From Lachnospiraceae bacterium (GTDB lineage Bacteria > Bacillota > Clostridia > Lachnospirales > Lachnospiraceae), in assembly GCA_949383255.1 (NCBI GenBank), contig CASJPF010000002.1, positions 1-64,000 of the forward strand: DNA of 64,000 nucleotides, read 5' to 3'. This document shows, in pieces, positions 28,643 to 38,425 of the stretch (its first letter is position 1; every line of letters starts with the position of its first letter). The translations under genes and the position numbers were made by a program. Below the pieces are notes generated by a model. It saw only the letters and a list, made by a program, of their open reading frames with translations, made no database searches and had not been told where the DNA came from.

Positions 28643-28670
28643 ACGAGTGTGGGAAGTAGGAGGAATTTTG

Positions 28671-30287
28671 ATGAGGAGAAAGAAATATTTATTTTTCTGG
28701 CTATTATTAGGTGTAATAACAATGAGCATGCTTTTTGGTTGTGCTTCGCAAAATAGTGTAGTCTCGTCAGAAACAGTTGTTAGTAGTAAAGAGCGCGAGG
28801 AGGTTATCATTGCGATATCTACAGAGCCGTCTACATTAGACCCCTGTCAAGGTTGGGGGCATGGCAATACTCCACTAATACAAAGTACACTTATAAAATA
28901 TAATGAGGAAATGTATTTTGAGAAGGATTTGGCAGTTGATTACAGTCTTGATAAAACAGGGTTGGTGTGGACATTTAAGCTGCGCGATGATGCGCGTTTT
29001 ACAGACGGAAAAGCAGTTACGGCGGAGGATGTGGTATTTACTTTTGAGACAGCGAAGGCTGCGCAAGCTTCGATAGACTTGACTTTTCTGGAAAAAGTGG
29101 AGGCAAGAAATGACACAACTGTCACTTTTTTACTGTCAAAGCCAACTTCTGTATTTCTCAATACAATTGCATCGGTGGGGATTATTCCAAAACATGCATA
29201 TGGCACAGATTATGGAGTTAATCCGGTTGGTTCTGGACCGTGGAAGTTTGTTCAGTGGAATCCACAGGAGCAGTTAATTTTGGAGGCGAATGAGGATTAT
29301 TATGGAACAATTCCTTCTATTAAAAAAGTAACGATTGTTTTTATGACAGAGGAGGCTGCCTTTGGGGCAGTGCAGGCGGGGCAAGTTGACATCGCATTGA
29401 CGGCGGCGACGCTTGCAGATAAAGAGATTGCGGGTTATCATCTGGCGCGTGTCACTTCTGTGGACAATCGCGGCTTTACGCTGCCAATATTGCCCAATGA
29501 AGGAAACGTTACGGAAGGCGGATATCCGATTGGCAATAATGTGACTTGCAATTTGGAAATCCGTCAGGCGATTGCCTATGCAATAGATCGAGAATTGATT
29601 GCCAAAGTGGCACTAAATGGTTTTGGGACACCTTGCTATTCCGAGAATGATGGAATGCCTTGGAATAATTCCGCAGTACTGATTGAGGCAGATGTTGATT
29701 ATGCAAAGAAATTGCTTGCGGATGCAGGTTGGGTGGATTCTGATGGAGATGGTATTGTGGAAAAGGAGGGAATTAAGGCGGAGTTTACTGTTTTGTACCC
29801 AAGTGGTGATTCTGTCCGCCAAGCAGTGGCAATAGCGACTGCAGAGCAGGTAAAACAAATTGGCATTCATATTATAGTGGAAGGAACGAGTTGGGATGAT
29901 TTATCTAAACGTATGTTCTCTAATGGCGTTATGATGGGGTGGGGCGCAGCAAATCCTTATGAAAGTTACTGTCTGTATTACAGCAAAGGTGCATTTCAGG
30001 AGGATTTTTACAATCCAGAAGGGTATCAATTACAGAAAACGGACGCCTATTTGTCCGCAGCTATGGAAGCACTGACAACAGAGAAAGCGTATGAATATTG
30101 GCGGCTTGCACAATGGAATGGTGAAACAGGTACCTGTATGAAGGGGATTTGCCCGTGGGTGTGGATTGTCAATGTGGACCATTTATATTATGTGCGTGAC
30201 GGGCTTGATATTGGAAGACAGCAGCTTCACCCACATGGTGCTTCTATGCCGTTGCTGCAAAATCTGCATACATGGCGGTGGATGTGA
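28671..30287 (+). CDS. peptide/nickel-type ABC solute-binding lipoprotein (SBP family 5)
   Basis: Extracytoplasmic binding protein of the OppA/DppA/NikA class, 538 aa. Signal peptide with lipobox MLFGC (Cys about residue 24). Family 5 signatures follow: STEPSTLDPCQGWG, WTFKLRDDARFTDGKAVTAE, DVVFTFETAKAA, NPVGSGPWKFVQWNP, and IRQAIAYAIDRELI. ATG 28671 fits the signal peptide and has AGGAGG upstream; the longer frame to 28551 runs through the repeat. It leads a five-gene operon (binding protein, two permeases, two ATPases). Clues for nickel as against peptide are lacking; no histidine-rich site is evident, so substrate is left open. Confidence 0.92.
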   Translation: MRRKKYLFFWLLLGVITMSMLFGCASQNSVVSSETVVSSKEREEVIIAISTEPSTLDPCQGWGHGNTPLIQSTLIKYNEEMYFEKDLAVDYSLDKTGLVWTFKLRDDARFTDGKAVTAEDVVFTFETAKAAQASIDLTFLEKVEARNDTTVTFLLSKPTSVFLNTIASVGIIPKHAYGTDYGVNPVGSGPWKFVQWNPQEQLILEANEDYYGTIPSIKKVTIVFMTEEAAFGAVQAGQVDIALTAATLADKEIAGYHLARVTSVDNRGFTLPILPNEGNVTEGGYPIGNNVTCNLEIRQAIAYAIDRELIAKVALNGFGTPCYSENDGMPWNNSAVLIEADVDYAKKLLADAGWVDSDGDGIVEKEGIKAEFTVLYPSGDSVRQAVAIATAEQVKQIGIHIIVEGTSWDDLSKRMFSNGVMMGWGAANPYESYCLYYSKGAFQEDFYNPEGYQLQKTDAYLSAAMEALTTEKAYEYWRLAQWNGETGTCMKGICPWVWIVNVDHLYYVRDGLDIGRQQLHPHGASMPLLQNLHTWRWM

Positions 30288-30412
30288 TATGGATGTCAGA
30301 AAAGCGGCAAATTGGCGTAAAGGGAATAAGACAGTTGTGTCAGAAATAAAGGTAGAATTTGTATAACAGTTGGAAAAATAGGGCACTTGTGTCAGAAATG
30401 AGGTGCAACGAC

Positions 30413-31405
30413 GTGAAAAATACGGTTAAGCAGATTGTTTTATTATTCTTAAAAAACAGTATACGAATGTTATCCCTACTCTTTGCAGTTAGCATTATCT
30501 CGTTTGCGTTGGTGAGTGTTTCCCCAATCGATCCAGTACAGCAGTACATTATGGGAATTGGACCTGTCTCAGAAGAACAGCGCGCTGAGATTGAGGCGTA
30601 TTGGGGGCTTGATAGACCGCCAGTTGCGCGTTATATTCGCTGGTTGTCCGCCTTGTTTCGCGGAGATTTTGGCACCTCGTTATTGTATCGCAGACCTGTG
30701 ACTGAAATTATTTTAGAGCGCTTTCAAAATTCGCTTGTTCTAATGCTGTGCGCGTGGGGAGTCTCAGGAATCATTGGGTTTTCGTTGGGCTGCGTTATGG
30801 GCATGAATCAGGGAAAATGGCAGGATAGGTTGTTCCGAAAGTTATGCTATTTTCTGAGCAGTGTGCCAACTTTTTGGCTGGGGCTTGTATTTTTGTTGCT
30901 TTTTTCTGTAAGATTAGGTTGGTTTCCAGTTGGATTTTCGACGCCAATCGGAATGCGCAACAGTGAAGTGCGTATATGGCAGCGTTTGCATCATTTAGCA
31001 TTACCAGCATTCACATTGAGTTTAATGTCTTTTTCCGACATTGCGCTTCATACAAGGCAGAAGATGATTGATGTAATGAATAGTGCATATGTTTTATTTG
31101 CGCGTGCGCGCGGGGAGTTTGGATGGACATTGTTTGTTCGTCATGGATTGCGCAATACGCTTTTGCCAGCGCTAACATTGCAGTTTGCTTCATTTGCAGA
31201 GCTTTTTGGTGGTTCGGTGCTTGCAGAGAATGTATTTTCGTATCCGGGGCTTGGCTCTGCGGTCTCCGCGGCAGGACTTCATTCTGATGTGCCACTTTTG
31301 TTGGGGATCACACTGTTTTCGACTCTGTTCGTCTGCATAGGAAATATGACAGCCAATCTGTTGTATGGTGTTATTGATCCCAAAATTAGGGAGGCGCAGT
31401 CATGA
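30413..31405 (+). CDS. ABC transporter permease, DppB/NikB type
   Basis: First membrane subunit of the importer, about 330 aa. Seen: N-terminal helix (IRMLSLLFAVSIISFALVSV), SPIDPVQQYIMGIGPVSEEQ, GLDRPPVARYIRWLS, the GDFGTSLLYRRPV signature, and the docking loop VLFARARGEFGWTLFVRHGL then NTLLPALTLQ. I chose GTG 30413 because GAGGTG lies about 8 bases before it; ATG 30398 and TTG 30359 are in-frame alternatives. The stop overlaps the next start as ATGA, so the permeases are translationally coupled. Confidence 0.9.
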   Translation: MKNTVKQIVLLFLKNSIRMLSLLFAVSIISFALVSVSPIDPVQQYIMGIGPVSEEQRAEIEAYWGLDRPPVARYIRWLSALFRGDFGTSLLYRRPVTEIILERFQNSLVLMLCAWGVSGIIGFSLGCVMGMNQGKWQDRLFRKLCYFLSSVPTFWLGLVFLLLFSVRLGWFPVGFSTPIGMRNSEVRIWQRLHHLALPAFTLSLMSFSDIALHTRQKMIDVMNSAYVLFARARGEFGWTLFVRHGLRNTLLPALTLQFASFAELFGGSVLAENVFSYPGLGSAVSAAGLHSDVPLLLGITLFSTLFVCIGNMTANLLYGVIDPKIREAQS

Positions 31406-32286
31406 AAAAGTTAAGACAATGGTTATTTCATTGGCAGCAATGGAAAACACCATTGCTGCCAATGAAGCGTTTGAATGTACGAACAAAAGCCTTTGCGCTG
31501 ACAGTGATTTTGTTTTCTCTAATTGTGACAATTTATGGAGTTGGTATACTGATTCCACAAAAGGCAGTTGCGACAGACTTTGCCCATGCGAAACAACCTC
31601 CATCGTGGCAGCATTTGTTTGGTACAGACAATCTGGGACGTGACATTTTAGTGCGCACTTTAAAAGGGATGTCAGTCAGCGTGACAATAGGCATTGTGGC
31701 TTCATGCATTAGTGCAGTGATTGGAATTTTGATTGGCATTGCGGCAGCGGTGGGTTCCCGCTTTTGGGACAGTGTGATAAATTGGCTGATTGATTTGATA
31801 ATGGGGATTCCACACACGGTTTTTATTATATTGATTTCTTTTGCTTTGGGAAGAGGACTTAAAGGGCTGTTGGCTGGTATTGCGGCAACACACTGGGCAA
31901 GCCTTGCAAGGCTGATACGAGGAGAGGTGCTGCAACTGCGCAATCAGCATTATATCACGGTGTCGCGTCGTCTGGGGAAGTCAGGTAGCTGGATTTTGAT
32001 CCATCATATGCTACCGCATCTAGTGCCACAGTTTTTGGTAGGGTTGATTTTAATGTTTCCTCATGCCATATTGCATGAGGCGTCTATCTCTTTTTTGGGG
32101 TATGGATTACCACCGGAACAACCAGCAGTTGGTATTATACTGGCGGAGAGTATGACCTATCTATCCGCTGGAATGTGGTGGATGGCGGTGTTTCCCGGGC
32201 TAGTTTTAGTGCTGATAGTTTGGCTAATTGACCAACTAGGAGAAAATCTGCGCAGAGTGATTGACCCATTTCACGCACAGGAGTAG
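31402..32286 (+). CDS. ABC transporter permease, DppC/NikC type
   Basis: Second membrane subunit, 294 aa. An N-terminal cytoplasmic segment of about 30 residues precedes the first helix (FALTVILFSLIVTIYGVGIL). The family signature HLFGTDNLGRDILVRTLKG and the docking region LARLIRGEVLQLRNQHYITV follow, then SISFLGYGLPPEQPAVGIIL near the end. ATG 31402 overlaps the preceding stop by 4 bases (ATGA), with GGGAGGCG upstream. It pairs with the preceding permease to make the channel. Confidence 0.93.
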   Translation: MKKLRQWLFHWQQWKTPLLPMKRLNVRTKAFALTVILFSLIVTIYGVGILIPQKAVATDFAHAKQPPSWQHLFGTDNLGRDILVRTLKGMSVSVTIGIVASCISAVIGILIGIAAAVGSRFWDSVINWLIDLIMGIPHTVFIILISFALGRGLKGLLAGIAATHWASLARLIRGEVLQLRNQHYITVSRRLGKSGSWILIHHMLPHLVPQFLVGLILMFPHAILHEASISFLGYGLPPEQPAVGIILAESMTYLSAGMWWMAVFPGLVLVLIVWLIDQLGENLRRVIDPFHAQE

Positions 32287-32316
32287 AAGATTAAAAAATA
32301 TTTCATAGAGGTGTTT

Positions 32317-33255
32317 ATGGATAACAAACAAAATCCTCCAATTTTGGAGGTCGATAATCTATCCATTTCTTTTCAAATGTACGATGGTAGATTTGATCAA
32401 AAGGCGCTGCAAGTTATTTCTGAGTTGAATATAAAAATATACGCAGGAGAGATTCTAGCAATTGCTGGCTCATCTGGCTCGGGAAAAAGCCTGCTTGCCT
32501 CAGCGATTTTGGGGATTTTGCCAAACAATGCGACTGTCACTGGAAAGATGTGCTATAATGGTCAAATGTTGACTCCCAAATTACAGAAACGTTTAAGGGG
32601 AACTGAGATTGCGCTGGTACCACAGTCTGTAGATTTTCTTGACCCATTAATGCAGGTAGGAACACAGGCAGACGGGCATAAAAAGCCATTTCCTACACAG
32701 AAAAGACGCAGGTTCTTTCAGCGGTTTGGTTTGCCTAGTGGAATAGAGAAATGTTATCCCTTTCAACTTTCCGGTGGCATGGCGCGGCGCGTTTTGGTCT
32801 CCACAGCGCTGATTGCAGATGCACAATTGATTATTGCTGACGAGCCGACACCGGGTATGGGTCTAGAACAGGCATTGGATACATTGAAAATGTTTCGAGA
32901 GATGGCAGATGACAAGAAAGCAGTAATTTTAATTACGCATGATATTGATCTTGCATTTGCAGTTGCAGACAGAATCGCAGTTTTTTATGCTGGAACGATT
33001 GTGGAAACTGCAAATGCCCATGACTTTCAGATAGGGCCAGTCGCGTTGCGTCATCCATATAGTAAAGCACTTTGGCGCGCGTTGCCGCAAAATGAGTTTG
33101 AGTCGATAGCAGGAGTGCAGCCCTATGCTGGAAATTTACCGAAGGGATGTTTGTTTGCGCCACGATGCAAGTGCAAAACGCCAAGGTGTATGCAGGAGTC
33201 CCCGCCTTTGCGAATGTTGCGTGGTGGAGAAGTGCGGTGCTTTTGTGCAAAGTAG
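32317..33255 (+). CDS. ABC transporter ATP-binding protein, DppD/NikD type
   Basis: First ATPase subunit, 312 aa. Seen: Walker A IAGSSGSGKS near residues 50-59, signature LSGGMARRVLVS, Walker B LIIADEPTPGMG and the switch His in LITHDIDLAF. The C-terminal oligopeptide-transporter extension has clustered cysteines (CLFAPRCKCKTPRCMQ), which in this family can bind an iron-sulfur cluster. The ATG at 32317 has AGAGG five bases before it; GTG 32311 is an alternative. The signature lacks the usual Gln after LSGG, reading LSGGMARR, as often seen in D subunits. Confidence 0.92.
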   Translation: MDNKQNPPILEVDNLSISFQMYDGRFDQKALQVISELNIKIYAGEILAIAGSSGSGKSLLASAILGILPNNATVTGKMCYNGQMLTPKLQKRLRGTEIALVPQSVDFLDPLMQVGTQADGHKKPFPTQKRRRFFQRFGLPSGIEKCYPFQLSGGMARRVLVSTALIADAQLIIADEPTPGMGLEQALDTLKMFREMADDKKAVILITHDIDLAFAVADRIAVFYAGTIVETANAHDFQIGPVALRHPYSKALWRALPQNEFESIAGVQPYAGNLPKGCLFAPRCKCKTPRCMQESPPLRMLRGGEVRCFCAK

Positions 33256-33278
33256 GGAATGGAAGGGGAATAACGCAA

Positions 33279-33902
33279 ATGTGTCTCAAGGCAAAAGACA
33301 TTAGCTTTCGATATGCAAAGCATCAGTCGTGGATAGTCCAAAATCTAAACTTTTGTGTAGAGCAAGGAACTTGTGTCGGTTTATCTGCGCCAAGCGGAGC
33401 AGGAAAGTCCACTCTGGCAATGTTACTTGCAGGATATCTAACACCTGTGGAAGGTGAAATTTTGTTAAATGAAAAGCCGCTTTCAAAGAAGGGTATCTGT
33501 CCAGTGCAATTAATTTATCAACATCCAGAGCAGACAGTCAATCCGCGCTGGCGATTGCGTAAAGTGCTTGAGGAGAGCGGGCAAATTTCGGAGGAACTTC
33601 TTGCTGCGCTTGGTATTGAATCCGCATGGTTAGGACGCTTTCCGCAAGAACTTTCCGGCGGAGAATTACAACGATTTTGTGTTGCACGTGCACTGATGAG
33701 CGGGGCGTCTTTTTTGATATGCGATGAGATTAGCACGATGCTAGATGCCATTACACAGGCGCAGATTTGGCATGTGGTCTGCGACGAGGCAAAAAAACGT
33801 AACATGGGAATTGTAGTCATTACACACAACTATCATTTGGCAAGACATTTGTGCAGCCAGATTTATGATTTGCATAAAATCCAAAATACTGAGAAAATTT
33901 AA
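33279..33902 (+). CDS. ABC transporter ATP-binding protein, DppF/NikE type, short
   Basis: Second ATPase subunit, 207 aa, at the short end for F/E subunits (about 200-330). Seen: Walker A SAPSGAGKSTLA, Q-loop IYQHPEQTVNPRW, signature LSGGELQRFCVARAL, Walker B FLICDEISTMLD and the switch His in VITHNYHLAR. ATG 33279 is preferred, with AAGGGG 10 bases upstream; the frame extends back to 33147 inside the previous gene but without support. It lacks the C-terminal oligopeptide extension. It ends the importer operon. Confidence 0.9.
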   Translation: MCLKAKDISFRYAKHQSWIVQNLNFCVEQGTCVGLSAPSGAGKSTLAMLLAGYLTPVEGEILLNEKPLSKKGICPVQLIYQHPEQTVNPRWRLRKVLEESGQISEELLAALGIESAWLGRFPQELSGGELQRFCVARALMSGASFLICDEISTMLDAITQAQIWHVVCDEAKKRNMGIVVITHNYHLARHLCSQIYDLHKIQNTEKI

Positions 33903-33942
33903 GATTTGAGAACGTCTTTTCTTTACTACCAAAAGTATTTTT

Positions 33943-33965
33943 CTGGTATTTGATAACCAGTTTTT
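33943..33965 (+). terminator. weak terminator after the importer operon
   Basis: CTGGT (33943-33947), 8-base loop, ACCAG (33956-33960), TTTTT. The stem is short. Confidence 0.45.
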
Positions 33966-34107
33966 CCAAAAACATAAACTTTTTTACATTAGTTGTGAAT
34001 TGTAACAATTAATTTCTAAGATATTGGTTTGGAATGAGCAATTGGAATATCTTGCAATTTAAAGATAGCAGAGTTATTATGTTTGTAAAGATAGACAAAT
34101 AAGAATT

Positions 34108-34312
34108 ATGAATAAAAGTGAAAGAGACGGCATTATTCAGAGATGTAAATACTACAGAGAATATACGTGTGGAAGATTAATACCACAAAAAATAAGAGTA
34201 TAGGGCGGAGTCTGCCGGATGGGTGCCTGTGGAGTTAGGAGAGAAATCAAACAGTTTTGATTACGAGGATAATAAAGCAGAAAACCCATTGGATTTAAAC
34301 AATGGGTAGTTC
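34108..34312 (+). pseudogene. relic of a small hypothetical protein gene
   Basis: The 459-base gap before the macrodomain gene holds traces of a decayed reading frame. ATG 34108 starts MNKSERDGIIQRCKYYREY and soon stops. In a second frame WVPVELGEKSNSFDYEDN runs to ENPLDLNNG and a stop at 34312. Both look like the ends of one small protein whose middle has been lost. No family name is offered. Confidence 0.4.
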
Positions 34313-34361
34313 ACTATAAAATTTGAGAAATAGAATAGCAACTTTGTGTTAGGAGAATATT

Positions 34362-34886
34362 ATGATACAGTTTTTAAAGGGAGATATTACGAAAATAGAC
34401 AATGTGGATGCGATTGTAAATGCGGCAAATAGTAGTTTGCTTGGCGGCGGAGGCGTTGACGGGGCAATACATCGGGCGGCGGGACCAGAATTATTGTTTG
34501 AGTGCCGATTGCTTGGTGGTTGCAAGACAGGGCAAGCAAAGATAACAAAGGCATATAGGATTCCTTGTCAATATATTATTCATACTGTTGGACCTGTGTG
34601 GAATGGAGGAAGCCACAACGAGGACGAATTGCTTGCCGACTGTTATCGTAATTCGCTTAAGCTTGCCGCAGAGCATAAGATTAGAAAGATTGCATTTCCG
34701 TCCATATCAACAGGGATTTATGCATTTCCGGTGGAACGGGCAGCAAGGATTGCAGTGGGAACTGTTCAACAATACTTAAAAGAAAATCAGGATTTGTTTG
34801 ATATTGTTTTGTGGGTATTGTTTAATGACAGAACCAAGGCTGTTTATTGTGACGCTGCAACATTGTTGATGAAAGAAGAATACTAA
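34362..34886 (+). CDS. macrodomain protein (O-acetyl-ADP-ribose deacetylase type)
   Basis: A 174-aa stand-alone macrodomain of the YmdB/MacroD type that would hydrolyse O-acetyl-ADP-ribose or remove ADP-ribose from acidic residues. Seen: [20 protein letters not shown], the [14 protein letters not shown] catalytic loop with Asp, [18 protein letters not shown] and the ribose-phosphate loop [17 protein letters not shown] precedes ATG 34362. Only one base separates its stop from the next gene's ATG, so it is coupled to an HD-domain hydrolase. The pairing suggests nucleotide or ADP-ribose metabolism but the target is unknown. Confidence 0.93.
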   Translation: MIQFLKGDITKIDNVDAIVNAANSSLLGGGGVDGAIHRAAGPELLFECRLLGGCKTGQAKITKAYRIPCQYIIHTVGPVWNGGSHNEDELLADCYRNSLKLAAEHKIRKIAFPSISTGIYAFPVERAARIAVGTVQQYLKENQDLFDIVLWVLFNDRTKAVYCDAATLLMKEEY

Positions 34887-34887
34887 T

Positions 34888-35658
34888 ATGAAAATTGACA
34901 AACAAAAAGCGTTAAAAGCGTTTCAAGAATACACGACACACTATGATGTGTCAGATGAAAAAGTAAAATTGAAGATTGACCATACTTATAGAGTGTGTGG
35001 ACTTTGCCAACAGATTGCAGTGCAGTCTGGATTTGATGAAAATGAGATAGAGTTAGCGTGGTTGACAGGATTGCTGCATGATGTTGGGCGATTTGAACAA
35101 TTAAAAAGATATGGTACTTTTATAGATGCACAATCCATAGATCATGCAGAATTTGGCGCCAATATTTTATTCAAAAAGGGAAGAATTAGAGATTATATTG
35201 AGGATGCTTCGGAGGACCAACTGCTTGAAAAAACAGTGCGGTGCCACAGTGCATATCGCGTGCCTGCTCATTATACAGAGCGCGAGAAAAAGTTTGCAGA
35301 CCTGCTCCGCGATGCAGATAAGATAGATATTTTAAAGGTTAATATTACTGTGCCAATTGAGGAAATCTACAATGTGACTACTTATGACCTGAAACATTGT
35401 ATAGTGACAGAGGAAGTGATGCAGGCGTTTTTTGAAGAACATGCGGTTCTTCGCAGCTTGAAGAAAACACCAGTTGATAATTTGGTTGGACATATCTCTC
35501 TTGTGTATGAGTTGGTTTATCCAATTAGCCGTAAGCTTGTGCATCAACAAAAGGATTTGGATAAACTAATGAGTTTTCAGTCCGAACTTCCGGAAACCAA
35601 TGCACAATTTGCAAAAATTCGGGAGAAGATGACAACATATATGGAGCAAATCCAGTAA
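34888..35658 (+). CDS. HD-domain phosphohydrolase
   Basis: A 256-aa metal-dependent phosphohydrolase. HD signatures: first His in IDHTYRVCGL near residue 32, the HD doublet in LTGLLHDVGRFEQ near residue 70, a further His in VRCHSAYRVP, and the closing Asp in LLRDADKIDILKV. The substrate is probably a nucleotide or nucleotide-like phosphate but cannot be assigned. It begins one base after the macrodomain gene and uses a ribosome site inside that gene (AAAGAAG). Confidence 0.9.
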   Translation: MKIDKQKALKAFQEYTTHYDVSDEKVKLKIDHTYRVCGLCQQIAVQSGFDENEIELAWLTGLLHDVGRFEQLKRYGTFIDAQSIDHAEFGANILFKKGRIRDYIEDASEDQLLEKTVRCHSAYRVPAHYTEREKKFADLLRDADKIDILKVNITVPIEEIYNVTTYDLKHCIVTEEVMQAFFEEHAVLRSLKKTPVDNLVGHISLVYELVYPISRKLVHQQKDLDKLMSFQSELPETNAQFAKIREKMTTYMEQIQ

Positions 35659-35739
35659 AAGATTAGAATCATTACTGTTCATGAGAAGGGAAGGCATGTC
35701 TTTTTGATAAGGGCGGCAGTGAGGCAAACAGTGGCGGCG

Positions 35740-35895
35740 GTTAGCTTATGGGATATATCAATGATCCTGCAAGTAGGTCGTGTGATTTGGGTATTCCGTG
35801 TGTCGAGTGTTATGGCGTGCGTCTTGTCTATTTTTATCATGATCCAGAGCGATTTTGGAAATATATCCGATCAGTACGAAAACTTTAAGAGTTGC
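35740..35895 (+). pseudogene. possible gene relic between the HD gene and its terminator
   Basis: In the 433-base gap, one frame reads GYINDPASRSCDLGIPCVEC then YGVRLVYFYHDPERFWKYIR and stops. It looks protein-like but has no start or family match. An overlapping 91-codon frame at 35704-35979 looks random in composition. I would treat this as decayed coding DNA. Confidence 0.3.
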
Positions 35896-35898
35896 GTT

Positions 35899-35944
35899 AT
35901 CTCACACAGAGGAGGCGATTACCTCTTGGTGTGGGATATTTTTT
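35899..35944 (+). terminator. terminator downstream of the macrodomain-HD pair
   Basis: ATCTCACACAGAGG pairs with CCTCTTGGTGTGGGAT across an 8-base loop, with small mismatches, then ATTTTTT. Confidence 0.75.
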
Positions 35945-36091
35945 CGGTTTATACAAATAAAAGCCCTATAACACGATAGACGCCGTCCGGTTTTGTGTGA
36001 GGGATATTTTTCGTTTTAGAAATATAGATAAGTAAAAGATTTTAGGTAATATTTGAGAATATTATAGAAAGGAATGTGGAAACAAAAGATT

Positions 36092-36994
36092 ATGAACAAA
36101 TTTATTTTTCGGCAGTCTATGATTTTATTTATGGCTGCCACAGTTTGGGGAGTTGCCTTTGTTGCGCAGAGTGTGGGAATGGACTATGTGGGACCCTACA
36201 CTTTTATTGCAGTGAGAAATGTCGTTGCGTTGGCAGTTCTTGTACCCTGCGCGATATTTATGGACAGGAATCGCCAAGGAAAGGGCACAGAGGAACGACA
36301 TTATCAAAAAGAAGACAAAAAAGTATTAGTGATTGGTGGTATTTGTTGCGGCATCTGTCTTTTTACAGCAAGTACGCTACAACAGTTTGGAGTGAAGTAC
36401 ACCACAGTAGGAAAAGCGGGCTTTATCACAGCGATGTATCTTGTGATTGTGCCAGTTTTTGGACTGTTTCTCAAAAAAAAGACCGGATTCAAGGTATGGA
36501 TTGCAGTAGTGCTTGCCTCGTTGGGGCTTTATTTATTGTGCATTACAAAAGGGGATTTTCGGCTGCAAAAAGGGGATCTCTATATGTTGGGGTGCGCTGC
36601 TGTCTTTGCAGTACATATTCTAGTTATAGATCATTTCTCACCGCTGGTAGACGGCGTCAAGCTCTCCTGTATACAAACGTTTACCAATGCAGTACTTGGG
36701 GCGGTTATGATGCTTTTACTGGAACAACCACACCTGTCTGAAATTATTGCAGCATGGTTGCCAATTCTATATGCAGGTGCGCTTTCAAGCGGTGTAGGAT
36801 ACACATTTCAGATTATTGGACAGAAGGGCATGAATCCTACAGCGGCTTCTCTAATCTTAAGTTTGGAGTCTGTGATTTCTGTGTTGGCTGGATGGCTGTT
36901 GCTCCATCAAGTACTTACTACAAGGGAAATAGCGGGCTGTGTGCTTGCTTTTGCAGCGATTATTTTGGTTCAGTTGCCTGAACGCAGGAAATGA
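36092..36994 (+). CDS. EamA/DMT-family transporter
   Basis: A ten-helix inner-membrane transporter with two EamA repeats, about 300 aa. The first repeat spans about residues 5-140 (MILFMAATVWGVAFVAQSVG, GPYTFIAVRNVVALAVLVP, FGVKYTTVGKAGFITAMYLV) and the second about 150-295 (GDLYMLGCAAVFAVHILVID, SSGVGYTFQIIGQKGMNPTA, ASLILSLESVISVLAGWLLL). Known members export metabolites or amino acids; the substrate is unknown. Start is uncertain: ATG 36074 is only 1 base from AGAAAGGA, while ATG 36092 lies 19 bases away but gives the usual N-terminus. Confidence 0.9.
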   Translation: MNKFIFRQSMILFMAATVWGVAFVAQSVGMDYVGPYTFIAVRNVVALAVLVPCAIFMDRNRQGKGTEERHYQKEDKKVLVIGGICCGICLFTASTLQQFGVKYTTVGKAGFITAMYLVIVPVFGLFLKKKTGFKVWIAVVLASLGLYLLCITKGDFRLQKGDLYMLGCAAVFAVHILVIDHFSPLVDGVKLSCIQTFTNAVLGAVMMLLLEQPHLSEIIAAWLPILYAGALSSGVGYTFQIIGQKGMNPTAASLILSLESVISVLAGWLLLHQVLTTREIAGCVLAFAAIILVQLPERRK

Positions 36995-36995
36995 C

Positions 36996-37024
36996 TTGAA
37001 TTTCATGAAAAGATACACTATACT
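36996..37024 (+). promoter_or_regulatory. promoter for the second chemoreceptor gene
   Basis: TTGAAT (36996-37001), 17-base spacer, TATACT (37019-37024), beginning just after the EamA stop. Confidence 0.65.
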
Positions 37025-37061
37025 TGTATTATATTAATTTGTAACAGGGGGAATTATACAC

Positions 37062-38408
37062 ATGGAAAACAAGAAATACAGGAAAGTTTCTATTATAGTA
37101 ACAATCAGTGTTTTAATGTTTATTGTTCTTGTAATTGCTTTTTCTATCAACAATATTGCTGCGTGTAAAATGATGGAAAATGAAGTTGTGAAAGCTTCTG
37201 GCATTACAATGGCGGAAGCAAGAGCACAAGTCATGGGAACTGTCAAGGCTGCAACAATGGTAAGTTTTATTGTAGGAATGATTGCGTTGGTAATTTTAGC
37301 TGTTTTTATAGAGTTTTTGCTTGTAAAACCACTCAAAAAAACAGTGGCGGAGATTCACAGGATTGCGCGTTATGACTTAACGGAAGGAGATATGGCAGAG
37401 ATTCGCGCGATGTACACAAGGAAAGATGAGATTGGAAGCATTAGTAGAAATATTATATTGATGTATGATAATTTGCGGGATATTGTGAAACAGATTGATC
37501 AGACGGCAGGCGCATTGTCCAATAATGCGGGGGCGTTAGCAGAGCACACAACACAGATTAAACATTCGTCAGACGAGATTAATACAACCATGAATGATCT
37601 GAGCAATGCAGCCATGTCGCAGGCGGGGGAAGCGACAACCAGTGCAAATGAAGTTGCAAAGTTGGATGAGTTGATTATACAAAATATCTGTGATACTGAA
37701 AATCTTAAAAGCAATGCGAAAGAAATGGAACGGGTAAAAAATAATGGTCTTACCGCAATTAAAGATTTGATGGAAAAGACAGCAAAAAGTCGGGAAAGTA
37801 TTGGCGTTGTGCGAGATGCAATGCGGCAGAATAATGAGCAGGCGCAGAAGATTGAGGCGACAAGCCAGAAAATTAATGACATTGCCGATCAGACGAATCT
37901 TCTTTCCTTAAACGCGGCGATTGAGGCTGCGAGAGCCGGAGATGCGGGAAGAGGTTTTGCTGTTGTGGCAGAGGAAATCAGAGGGCTTGCGGAAGAGACA
38001 AACAGCCTGACCAATGAGATTGGTATAATTATTCAAGAACTTTTGGACAAAACTGCAGACGCAACTAGGAATATGGAAACGATGGAGCAGATTTTTCAGG
38101 AGCAGGAAAATAGTGTAGGTGATACCAAGGAAAATTTTGTTCAGATAGAACAGTGTCTTGAGAGTGTGCAGTCAAGTGTTGATACGTTGTATGAATCTAG
38201 TACGAATATGACAGGAAGCAAGCAGATTATTGTGGAAATGATTGATGGAATGTCGGCTACTTCCGAAGAGAATGCAGCGGGCAGTGAGGAAGTGTTGGCA
38301 GCAGTGGAGACACAAAACAGCGTAATTACAAATATTGCGGATATGACGCAAGGTTTATCAGCATTGGCAGCGGAACTCGCAGAGCAGGCACATAAATTTA
38401 CATATTAA
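37062..38408 (+). CDS. methyl-accepting chemotaxis protein with minimal external loop
   Basis: Membrane chemoreceptor, 448 aa. The first helix is at about residues 9-31 and the second at about 69-90, so the extracytoplasmic part is only about 37 residues, too short for a Cache or four-helix sensor. A HAMP-like region ([20 protein letters not shown]) and a signalling domain follow, with the tip [20 protein letters not shown] near residues 272-291, then [18 protein letters not shown]. Ligand sensing is therefore likely cytoplasmic, membrane-based or via a partner. It has its own promoter and GGGGGA before ATG 37062. Confidence 0.93.
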   Translation: MENKKYRKVSIIVTISVLMFIVLVIAFSINNIAACKMMENEVVKASGITMAEARAQVMGTVKAATMVSFIVGMIALVILAVFIEFLLVKPLKKTVAEIHRIARYDLTEGDMAEIRAMYTRKDEIGSISRNIILMYDNLRDIVKQIDQTAGALSNNAGALAEHTTQIKHSSDEINTTMNDLSNAAMSQAGEATTSANEVAKLDELIIQNICDTENLKSNAKEMERVKNNGLTAIKDLMEKTAKSRESIGVVRDAMRQNNEQAQKIEATSQKINDIADQTNLLSLNAAIEAARAGDAGRGFAVVAEEIRGLAEETNSLTNEIGIIIQELLDKTADATRNMETMEQIFQEQENSVGDTKENFVQIEQCLESVQSSVDTLYESSTNMTGSKQIIVEMIDGMSATSEENAAGSEEVLAAVETQNSVITNIADMTQGLSALAAELAEQAHKFTY

Positions 38409-38425
38409 AAAGTAAGGAAGGGATT

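Noticed and set aside
36076-36741. 221-codon plus-strand frame overlapping the EamA transporter gene
   Set aside because: Shifted frame over clear transmembrane coding sequence; its composition is Cys/Ser-rich and nonsensical, and the overlapping EamA frame carries the family signatures.
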